Of a stretch of 6,736 nucleotides of DNA, positions 1 through 5,640 are shown piece by piece (within the stretch, counting starts at the first letter, position 1; each line of letters starts with the position of its first letter). Source of the DNA: Gammaproteobacteria bacterium (GTDB taxonomy: Bacteria > Pseudomonadota > Gammaproteobacteria > Pseudomonadales > Oleiphilaceae); the NCBI GenBank assembly GCA_003695085.1, contig RFIV01000213.1:1-6736 (forward strand), written 5' to 3'. A program made the position numbers and the translations under genes. The notes under the pieces are model-generated. The model saw only the letters and a program-made list of their open reading frames with translations. It did no database searches and was not told the DNA's origin.

Positions 1-288
1 GGCGGGCAGGCCAAGGTGCTGCACTGCGAGCTGGCGCGCCAGAGAAACCGTGCACGCCTTGTGCTCCACAGCCCGCGGGGCGCCGATTGTACCCCGCCGG
101 TACGTGCCACCACGGGCATCTTGCCCTGGCGATTGGCTCAGGCCGTACTGGTTGAGCATCATGCCCAATATTCCGAGGCGGACAACGCCAGTGAGATCTG
201 CTCGGTACTGAGTTTTCCGGTCAGAGCGCATCAGGGAGGTCGGCGACGGTCGTACCCAGGCCGTTGGCTCGGCTGGTTGAAAGGCTGA
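1..288 (+). CDS. C-terminal end of an unidentified protein (possible degenerate HATPase-like domain)
   Basis: The frame is open from the first base to a TGA at 286-288, so this is the last 95 residues of a gene starting left of the window. Codon third positions are mostly G or C, as in the clear genes nearby, and the stop falls 13 bases before the stop of the convergent cyclase gene, which fits a real gene end. I do not recognise the family firmly. The stretch from GILPWRLAQAVLVEHH to VLSFPV has the length and hydrophobic pattern of the last part of a histidine-kinase ATPase domain (G-x-G-L then helix, then a strand ending in LP or FP). However, the glycines of the G2 box are missing, so it would be a degenerate, probably non-ATP-binding copy. 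A basic tail with two Trp (RRRSYPGRWLGWLKG) ends the protein. The HATPase link is inference from pattern only; the fragment could belong to something unrelated. Confidence 0.45.
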   Translation, partial: GGQAKVLHCELARQRNRARLVLHSPRGADCTPPVRATTGILPWRLAQAVLVEHHAQYSEADNASEICSVLSFPVRAHQGGRRRSYPGRWLGWLKG

Positions 289-301
289 GGGGCCGCTGCG
301 T

Positions 302-2185
302 TCAGGCCGCCGTCTGAACCTGGTTGCGACCGGACTCCTTCGCCAGATAGAGGGCAGAGTCGGCCTTGTCGAGCAGGCGGGCAGGCGTCATGGTCGCATC
401 CGGTGTGACCGTGGCGACGCCGAGCGAGACCGTCATGCTAACTTCCTCCTGGCCATTGCGCACCCGTATCTTCGCCACCTCCTGCCGGATGCGTTCGGCC
501 ACTACACGCGCACCCTCTCGTGGGGTATTCGGCAGCAGCACGACAAACTCCTCGCCGCCGTAACGGGCCACTGTATCGGCCGGGCGGTGATTGCACCCCT
601 TCAGAACCAGCGCGACGGCCTGCAGGCACTGATCGCCAAAGAGGTGGCCGTAGGTATCATTGAGTCGCTTGAAGTGATCAATGTCGATCATGATGATGGA
701 CAGCGGCTCGTGTTGGCGCTGCGCCCGGCGGAACTCCATATCATAGCGCTGATTGAAGAAACGGCGATTATAAACGCCGGTCAGCTCGTCAATGTGACTC
801 TGACGTTCCAGTCTTCGGTTGGCTTCTTCCAGCTTTTCCATGGCTTCCTTGAGCGCGGAGGTGCGTTCTTCCACTTGCTCCTCGAGTTTGGAGCTGTATT
901 CGCGCTCGGCCTCAAGCGCTTCCGCCTGGGCCTTGCGAGCCAGCTGCTCAAAGTGCAGGGTCTGACGACGTGCCGCTTCGCGCGCCCGCCGCTGCATGTT
1001 GATATATTCACCCAGGGCAAAGGAGATCAGTACCACTTCCAGGGCTGTTCCAAGTTGCAGGCTGTGCTCGGTGATCCCGTTGCGAGGCAGGATGTCCAGC
1101 TTGCTCAGCGACAGGAGGATGGCGCCCACAAAGGAGGCGAACCAGGCAAGCGTGAAATACTGGGCCGCACGATCACCAGACAGAGAACGCTTGAGGCCAT
1201 AGATCAGTGCGCCTGCATTCAAGGGCAGCGCCAGCACGATCAGACCGACGATCAGGGTGTGGTATTCGGCAAACGGGCTGGCCACCATGAAAGCCGCGGC
1301 AAGCAGGGAGCCCAGGTGGAACAGGGTGTTACCCAGGGGCTCATGTTTCTTGAGCTGCAGGAAGTTGCGGATGAACTGGGCCATGAAGAAGAGGGTGGCT
1401 CCCAGCCCCAGGGGCAATGCGATCTCGTTGAGCCAGACGTTTTCAGGCCACAGGTGCTGAAAGGCGAACCCCTGCATGGTGAACTGAAAAAGCGAAAATC
1501 CGCAGATAAAACCGACATACAGCAGATAGCGTACTTGCCGGACAGACAGGAACAGAAACAGGTTGTAGATCGCCATGACGATCATGAAACCATAGTACAC
1601 GCCATTGATCAGGGTGACCTGCTGGGTGTAGGCATCAAAGGCGGATGGATTCCAGAGCTCGACGGGTAGCTGGACCGATGTGCCGGTGCGCACGCGGAAA
1701 TACACCCTCAGTGTGCTCAGGGCTTCCATCTGTATCGGCACGACGAAATTGCGATGCACCCACGGGCGGGCGTTAAAGACGACCCGGTCGCCCAGCTTGT
1801 ACTGGTGCAGCAGGTGCTCGCCCTGAGTGATATAGACATCCAGCTCGTCCAGTACCGGGTAGCCCACTTCGATCAGCCACTCCAGGGGGGCGTACTCGGG
1901 GTTTTCCAGGTCAATGGCAAACCAGAAAACGTTCTGGGAATAGCCCAGATTGGGTGTGGTATCTCTGACTTGCTGCCAAAAGGGAATATCGCGCTCAAAG
2001 AGAATATCGTAGAAGCTCAGTTTCCCCGTGGGCTCTTCCAGATACACCAGCTGCGGGCCCAGATTGTAGCGGTCCTCCTCCGGAGAGAGTGTCAGCGTGC
2101 GAACCTCGGCCGCCTGGGCGGGCAGCCACAACACGAGCAGTACACAAGCGCTGATGAGGCAGCGCAGAATTCCGGATAGCAACAT
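302..2185 (-). CDS. Membrane diguanylate cyclase with 7TMR-DISM sensor (GGEEF)
   Basis: This 627-residue inner-membrane protein should make cyclic di-GMP from two GTP in response to a periplasmic signal. Residues 1-25 are a signal peptide ending AQA. Residues about 30-175 form a periplasmic domain of 7TMR-DISMED2 type, a beta-sandwich thought to bind carbohydrate-like ligands. Seven hydrophobic helices span about 193-395, followed by a charged coiled coil (about 400-463) and the catalytic domain (464-624). The catalytic domain looks complete: DELTGVYNRR at its start, DIDHFK with metal ligand D501, the active-site loop GGEEF at 543-547, and an RxxD inhibitory site (R534-D537) five residues ahead of that loop. 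Product feedback inhibition is therefore expected. The ATG at 2185 is the most upstream possible start, because an in-frame TAA lies five codons before it. No good Shine-Dalgarno sequence is visible, so translation may be modest. It diverges from the other 7TM gene and converges with the fragment at 1-288. The family is well known; the ligand is not. Confidence 0.95.
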   Translation of the reverse strand: MLLSGILRCLISACVLLVLWLPAQAAEVRTLTLSPEEDRYNLGPQLVYLEEPTGKLSFYDILFERDIPFWQQVRDTTPNLGYSQNVFWFAIDLENPEYAPLEWLIEVGYPVLDELDVYITQGEHLLHQYKLGDRVVFNARPWVHRNFVVPIQMEALSTLRVYFRVRTGTSVQLPVELWNPSAFDAYTQQVTLINGVYYGFMIVMAIYNLFLFLSVRQVRYLLYVGFICGFSLFQFTMQGFAFQHLWPENVWLNEIALPLGLGATLFFMAQFIRNFLQLKKHEPLGNTLFHLGSLLAAAFMVASPFAEYHTLIVGLIVLALPLNAGALIYGLKRSLSGDRAAQYFTLAWFASFVGAILLSLSKLDILPRNGITEHSLQLGTALEVVLISFALGEYINMQRRAREAARRQTLHFEQLARKAQAEALEAEREYSSKLEEQVEERTSALKEAMEKLEEANRRLERQSHIDELTGVYNRRFFNQRYDMEFRRAQRQHEPLSIIMIDIDHFKRLNDTYGHLFGDQCLQAVALVLKGCNHRPADTVARYGGEEFVVLLPNTPREGARVVAERIRQEVAKIRVRNGQEEVSMTVSLGVATVTPDATMTPARLLDKADSALYLAKESGRNQVQTAA

Positions 2186-2411
2186 AAGGGTGCTTTGTAT
2201 TTATGGTTATTTTCTGAGCTTAGCGTGAAAGGGGTGGCTGATGCCATGGAAATGTTCGCATTTTGTCTGGAAGATGTAACAAAAGGTCGCGTTTGTTTGC
2301 AAAGAGTGAAGGCTTTCACGGCGAGGGTTCCGGGTTCTCAGTACCCTCTGAAGGAGAGTTGCACCTGAATGCAGGCAGGCATGGGTGTGAGGTGGATGTC
2401 CGAGAGGTACC
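2186..2411. promoter_or_regulatory. Divergent intergenic control region between the two 7TM receptor genes
   Basis: These 226 bases separate the start codons of two divergently read receptor genes, so both promoters should lie here. It is more AT-rich than the flanking genes, especially at 2193-2216 and 2250-2305. I could not assign convincing -35/-10 pairs on either strand. It holds a dyad of the form GTGA-N6-TCAC at 2306-2319 (listed separately) and a further GTGAAA half-site at 2225-2230. An AAGGAGAG ribosome-site-like stretch at 2351-2358 is not placed to serve the 2412 start, which instead has GAGAGG at 2402-2407. In the frame of the 2412 gene a TGA at 2388-2390 closes the upstream side, so the region does not extend that protein. 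Confidence 0.6.
2305..2320. promoter_or_regulatory. CRP/Vfr-like operator dyad
   Basis: The 16 bases read aGTGAaggcttTCACg. They match the core of the cAMP receptor protein site, TGTGA-N6-TCACA, at all eight inner positions, with both outermost bases differing (A for T, G for A). The dyad is centred near 2312, about 100 bases ahead of the 2412 start and about 127 bases ahead of the cyclase start on the other strand, a reasonable place for a regulator of either gene. Assignment to CRP or its Pseudomonas-type relative Vfr is inference from this one match. A different dyad-binding repressor, or chance, remains possible. Confidence 0.35.
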
Positions 2412-4097
2412 ATGCGCGGGTTCTTGTTTCTGTTAAGCCTTCACTGGGTCGGCAGCTGTTTGGCCGCAGCTTCCGGGTCCGAGGTCGCCATCGAGTGGCG
2501 ATGGCATCCGGGTGCCTGGGTGACGGCTGTCACGGAGGCCGCATGGCAAAGCGCAGAGCCTGTCACCTTGCCGGGCGCCCTCGCGTCCAGGGACCTGGCA
2601 CATCGCTGGCTGGGCAACCGGCCCGAGGGCCCTTTGTGGGGGACACTGATCGGGCGGTTTGTCATCCCTGCCAGGGGTGATCCGGGTGAAGCTGCCGGAT
2701 GGTGGCTCGACACCGGTACGCTGGCGGTTGCTGCAAGCATCTGTATCGACGGCGAGGAAGTGACCCACATGGGGCGTCCGGCAGCGGATCGGGCATCCGA
2801 AATTCCCAGGGTGTTGCCCTGGGTGGTGCCGCTCGGGCATCTGGCCCCGGGAGCGCACACGATACGGGTCCGGATGTCGGGGAATCACTTCAAGGAAGTC
2901 GGGCTCTGGTCGCCGGCCAGACTGAGGTCCGCTTCTGCCGGGACCCTGCCGCTCGAGCGCTGGGGCCCGGCGCTGGTGTTGCTTGGCGGGCTCGGCCTGA
3001 GTCTGCTGTATCTGGCAGGCTTGGGGGTGCGTGAGAGGCGGCCGTTCGTTCGCCGGGTTGTCTTCTGGCTGGGCGTGTTTACCGGGGCTCTTTTGCTGCG
3101 CATGTTGATGGCGCGTCAGCTGGCGGAGCTCTTCTGGTCGGAAGCGCCGGCTGCACTGGCGCGGTATAACGTCTGGGTGGCGGTGGAGTTTGCCAGCTTC
3201 TTTCTAGCCATGCTTGCATGGGCCCGCGTATTGCAGGCCTTTTGGCGACGAGCCGGCATGATGAATGGATTTCTTGTGCTGGCTCAACGGGCGGCGCTGG
3301 TAGCTGTTCTGATGGCGTGGCTGACGCCGCCTTATGTATTCACCCTGCTGGGCTCTCCCATGCAGGTGCTCGCTGCAGGGCTGTTGCTGGCCAGCTTGCG
3401 TGTGGGGGCGGCCTTGTGGCGGGTACGGCCGGACAGGCGTGGGCTGTGGGCCGTCAGTCTGGTCGCGCTGGCGCTGCCGGCATTTCACGATATTGCGCTG
3501 ACGCAGTTTTGGCTGACCGGGGAGCCCTGGACCGAATGGGGTCTGATGACTGTCACGCTCTGCGTGGCCTGGTTTGCTGTTCGTTTTCCTGAAGAACGTG
3601 CGATCGGCCAGTCAACGGGTGCCGGCCACCTCCCGCTTCTTGCGAAAACAGATCGGGACACGCCTGAAAACGTGGAACGACCCGACCGCAGAGTACCGGA
3701 CGTGTCGGATGAGGCGTCGCGCATGGTGGCGGACGTTTCCGGGGCCATGACGGATGCCGGGCTCGAGGCACGACAGGCCTTGGTGACGCTTCTGTGTCGA
3801 GCGCTGGCCTTGTGGGAGGTGCATACCGGTCAGAGCAAGGCCGCCCTTGCGGAAGCCAGCGGTGCCTGGCGTGTCTACATTGACGGGAGCACCGCCAAGA
3901 CGCGAACCCTGGACAAGTACCTGAAACTGAGCTCCCTTCCGGCACGCCCACGCTGGCGCCAGGTGATCCGGACGGCCCTGTATGTGCGCCAGCACTGCGA
4001 CCTTCCTCAGGATGAACTCCGCGCGCTGGATCAACTGATCGAGCAGGTTGAAATCAGCTGGGCCGGAGCGCCCGTGAAGCCCGTCACAATTGTTTGA
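2412..4097 (+). CDS. Orphan seven-helix (7TMR-DISM-like) receptor with uncharacterised C-terminal domain
   Basis: This 561-residue protein looks like a periplasmic-sensing inner-membrane receptor. Residues 1-20 form a signal peptide; VGSC at 13-16 is a weak possible lipobox. Residues about 25-180 are a soluble, Trp-rich, beta-type domain (IDGEEVTHMG, then a PGAHTIRVRM strand) resembling the jelly-roll ligand domains of this receptor class. Seven hydrophobic helices follow at about 185-204, 214-231, 252-272, 286-303, 310-330, 343-363 and 373-391. A charged, probably flexible linker (392-450) leads to a compact cytoplasmic domain (about 452-550) containing SKAALAEASGAWRVYID, then TRTLDKYL and LPARPRWRQV. 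I see no GGDEF, EAL, kinase, phosphatase or cyclase motif, so the output is unknown. The SKAALAEASG segment faintly resembles an HTH recognition unit. The ATG at 2412 is chosen because of GAGAGG at 2402-2407 and the in-frame TGA at 2388. Receptor role: fairly sure. Output: not known. Confidence 0.88.
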   Translation: MRGFLFLLSLHWVGSCLAAASGSEVAIEWRWHPGAWVTAVTEAAWQSAEPVTLPGALASRDLAHRWLGNRPEGPLWGTLIGRFVIPARGDPGEAAGWWLDTGTLAVAASICIDGEEVTHMGRPAADRASEIPRVLPWVVPLGHLAPGAHTIRVRMSGNHFKEVGLWSPARLRSASAGTLPLERWGPALVLLGGLGLSLLYLAGLGVRERRPFVRRVVFWLGVFTGALLLRMLMARQLAELFWSEAPAALARYNVWVAVEFASFFLAMLAWARVLQAFWRRAGMMNGFLVLAQRAALVAVLMAWLTPPYVFTLLGSPMQVLAAGLLLASLRVGAALWRVRPDRRGLWAVSLVALALPAFHDIALTQFWLTGEPWTEWGLMTVTLCVAWFAVRFPEERAIGQSTGAGHLPLLAKTDRDTPENVERPDRRVPDVSDEASRMVADVSGAMTDAGLEARQALVTLLCRALALWEVHTGQSKAALAEASGAWRVYIDGSTAKTRTLDKYLKLSSLPARPRWRQVIRTALYVRQHCDLPQDELRALDQLIEQVEISWAGAPVKPVTIV

Positions 4098-4120
4098 AAA
4101 ACAATGCGTTCCTTCGCCCG

Positions 4121-4156
4121 TCAGGAGGGTTTTTGACCTCTTTTTCCCTGTCCTGA
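4121..4156 (+). terminator. Weak terminator-like hairpin between receptor and esterase genes
   Basis: AGGAGG at 4123-4128 can pair with CCTCTT at 4137-4142 (one G-U pair, 8-base loop), and a run of five T follows at 4141-4145. Alternatively TCAGGA at 4121-4126 pairs with TCCTGA at 4151-4156, enclosing GGG and CCC. The two folds compete for the same bases. The stem is short, so it may only attenuate transcription passing from the receptor gene into the esterase gene. Confidence 0.3.
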
Positions 4157-4207
4157 AGCCGGGGTTCACGGCAAAGTCAAAGGCTGCAAATGCCCATAAC
4201 AAAACAA

Positions 4208-4214
4208 AGAGGAG
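4208..4214 (+). promoter_or_regulatory. Ribosome binding site that sets the esterase start
   Basis: AGAGGAG lies seven bases ahead of the ATG at 4222. It decides the start against an upstream in-frame TTG at 4090, which would overlap the previous gene and place 44 polar residues before the signal peptide. Confidence 0.85.
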
Positions 4215-4221
4215 TCATCAC

Positions 4222-5130
4222 ATGATCCATCGCATGTTTGTATTTGCGCTTTCGCTGCTGCTGAGTGTTGCGGTTCAGGCGCGAGATTATTCCAAGGTCT
4301 ATGTGTTCGGAGACAGCCTGAGCGACATGGGGAATCTGGCATCCGTGACGCAGCCCTTCCCTAACCCGCCCTTTGCCGGCAACCGGGTCAGCAATGGTGC
4401 CGTAGGCGTGGAAGTCATGGCCTCCATGCTCGGCGTCACCCTGGCGCCGTCTCTGCACCTGATTGGCCCGGAGCAGGGCACGAACTATGCGGTGGCAGGC
4501 GCCAGGGCGGGCACTGACGAGCCGATTGACCTGAACACCCAGGTTGGCGCATTCTTGCTCAATCATGGCGGGCAAGCCCCATCGGATGCCCTGTACGTCA
4601 TGTTCATCGGGGGCAACGATGTCCGTGCAGCCCGTGATGAAGCCGACTTCACCACTGCACTGGGTATCATCCGGACAGCCGTCCAGGGCGAGGAACAGGC
4701 GCTTCGGACGCTGATCGGCGCGGGCGCACGGCACATCATGGTCATCAATGTGCCGAACATTGGCAGTATCCCGGAGACTCAACTGATCGCTGAACAGCTG
4801 GGTCAGCCCATGCTGCCCGTCATGGCCAGCTGGAAGACCATGATTTACAACCGCAAGCTGTCGCGGGCCGTCAAGCGTATCGAGCGCGACACCGAGGTGG
4901 ACATTGTCGAAGCCGACCTGTTCAGGCTGTTCAGCAACATCCTGCGTGATGCCGATGCCTACGGCTACACCAACACCACGGAAGCCTGTTTCAGCTCGCG
5001 GACCATGAGCTTCAATCCGGGCTGTAATTATGGGGCCAATTTCGACTCATATGTCTTCTTTGACGAGATCCACCCGACTGCGGTGACCCACGCCAAGGCC
5101 GGCCGCGTGTTGTACGGTTTGGCTCCGTAA
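4222..5130 (+). CDS. Secreted GDSL/SGNH-family lipase/esterase
   Basis: This is a 302-residue exported hydrolase of the GDSL (SGNH) superfamily, of the phospholipase/lecithinase/hemolysin-like group, likely cleaving carboxyl esters of lipids. Residues 1-20 form a clear Sec signal peptide (basic start, FVFALSLLLSVAVQA, cleavage before RDY). All four family blocks are present: FGDSLSD with nucleophile S32; the oxyanion glycine G93 in NYAVAGA; GGND with N132; and DEIHPT with D281 and H284 completing the triad. C256 and C268 could form a disulfide in the periplasm or outside the cell. The protein ends shortly after the catalytic His and has no autotransporter barrel, unlike EstA-type enzymes, so it is either periplasmic or released by a separate secretion system. 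It lies 124 bases downstream of the receptor gene in the same direction, and a strong terminator closes it. The exact substrate cannot be told from sequence; catalytic competence looks intact. Confidence 0.93.
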   Translation: MIHRMFVFALSLLLSVAVQARDYSKVYVFGDSLSDMGNLASVTQPFPNPPFAGNRVSNGAVGVEVMASMLGVTLAPSLHLIGPEQGTNYAVAGARAGTDEPIDLNTQVGAFLLNHGGQAPSDALYVMFIGGNDVRAARDEADFTTALGIIRTAVQGEEQALRTLIGAGARHIMVINVPNIGSIPETQLIAEQLGQPMLPVMASWKTMIYNRKLSRAVKRIERDTEVDIVEADLFRLFSNILRDADAYGYTNTTEACFSSRTMSFNPGCNYGANFDSYVFFDEIHPTAVTHAKAGRVLYGLAP

Positions 5131-5158
5131 AATCAACAGTTTTGCAACTTTTACTACA

Positions 5159-5190
5159 GAGCGGGCATTGGCCCGCTCGTGTCGTTTTTT
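5159..5190 (+). terminator. Intrinsic terminator after the esterase gene
   Basis: A perfect 8-base stem GAGCGGGC (5159-5166) and GCCCGCTC (5171-5178) closes a four-base ATTG loop. A T-run, GTTTTTT, ends at 5190. It sits 29 bases past the esterase stop and separates that gene from the response regulator operon. Confidence 0.85.
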
Positions 5191-5234
5191 CCTCGCAAAT
5201 TGCGCTGGCTGAACTAAACTGGGAGGTAAAGAAC

Positions 5235-5240
5235 AAGGAG
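5235..5240 (+). promoter_or_regulatory. Ribosome binding site for the GTG-started response regulator
   Basis: AAGGAG ends seven bases before GTG at 5248. It supports that GTG as the start, which gives a normal-length receiver domain beginning just before its first beta strand. Confidence 0.85.
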
Positions 5241-5247
5241 CTCAGCC

Positions 5248-5640
5248 GTGGCAGAACTCGGTCGCATTCTTTACGTCGAAGACGAACCTGATATCCGCGC
5301 CGTGGCGGAAATGGCGCTGGAAACGCTGGGTGGCTATGAGGTTATCTTGTGCGCCAGTGGTGAGGAAGGTGTTCAGAGAGCCGCACAGGAGCGTCCCGAT
5401 TTCATTCTGCTCGATGTGATGATGCCGGGAATGGATGGTATCGCCACCTTTGAAGCCATTCGACAGCAGCCGGGATGCCAGGACATTCCCATCGCCTTCA
5501 TGACGGCCAAGGTGCAGCCCCACGAGCAGGCCCGTTTTCTGGCAATGGGCGCGGTGGGTGTCATCGCCAAGCCATTTGATCCCATGTCACTCTCCGATCA
5601 GGTCCGTACGCTTTGGGAGCAGGCGCATGCCCATGAGTGA
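5248..5640 (+). CDS. Single-domain CheY-like response regulator
   Basis: This 130-residue protein is a lone receiver domain with no output domain, expected to act in the cytoplasm by phosphorylation-dependent binding or as a shuttle in a phosphorelay. All key residues are present: acidic pocket E11-D12 in YVEDEPD, phospho-acceptor D56 in LLDVMMPGMDG, switch threonine T86 in FMTAK and K108 in AKPFDP. It starts at a GTG with a good AAGGAG site. Its 3' end overlaps the next gene by 14 bases, so the two are almost certainly co-transcribed and translationally coupled. The natural partner is the HPt domain of that neighbour, which could donate or accept the phosphoryl group. No histidine kinase gene is in the window, so the primary phosphate source is unknown. 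The family is certain; the target is not. Confidence 0.95.
   Translation: MAELGRILYVEDEPDIRAVAEMALETLGGYEVILCASGEEGVQRAAQERPDFILLDVMMPGMDGIATFEAIRQQPGCQDIPIAFMTAKVQPHEQARFLAMGAVGVIAKPFDPMSLSDQVRTLWEQAHAHE
5615..5619 (+). promoter_or_regulatory. Ribosome binding site inside the response regulator gene
   Basis: GGGAG lies seven bases ahead of ATG at 5627. A second in-frame ATG at 5633 would be 13 bases away, so 5627 is the better start. The site is inside the preceding gene, as expected for translational coupling. Confidence 0.6.

Noticed and set aside
300..319. Inverted repeat GTTCAG...CTGAAC over the cyclase stop codon as a bidirectional terminator
   Set aside because: The stem is only six strong pairs and no T-run follows on either strand, so a terminator call is not supported.
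587..1669. A 360-codon open frame on the + strand
   Set aside because: It is fully antisense to the cyclase gene, whose signal peptide, seven helices and GGEEF motifs prove the other strand; the antisense product shows no recognisable domain. Long antisense frames are common in GC-rich genes.
2285..2300. Sigma-54-type promoter (GG...GC) ahead of the receptor gene
   Set aside because: The spacing between GG and GC is 12 bases instead of the required 10.
2369..2680. 103-codon frame starting near an AAGGAGAG site
   Set aside because: It runs out of frame through the start of the receptor gene, its product is Arg/Gly-rich and featureless, and the ribosome-site spacing (12 bases) is poor.
4132..4165. 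Sigma-70 promoter starting with TTGACC ahead of the esterase
   Set aside because: The -35-like hexamer is good, but no -10-like hexamer is found at 16-18 bases; the stretch is GC-rich there.
3612..4202. 196-codon frame on the minus strand
   Set aside because: It is antisense to the conserved C-terminal domain of the receptor gene and has no recognisable motif; treated as a shadow.
4090..4221. TTG-initiated 44-residue extension of the esterase
   Set aside because: It would bury the signal peptide inside the protein, has no ribosome site, and overlaps the receptor gene's end; ATG at 4222 has a strong AGAGGAG.
4177..4782. 201-codon frame on the minus strand
   Set aside because: It is antisense to the esterase, which has all four GDSL blocks in the forward frame.
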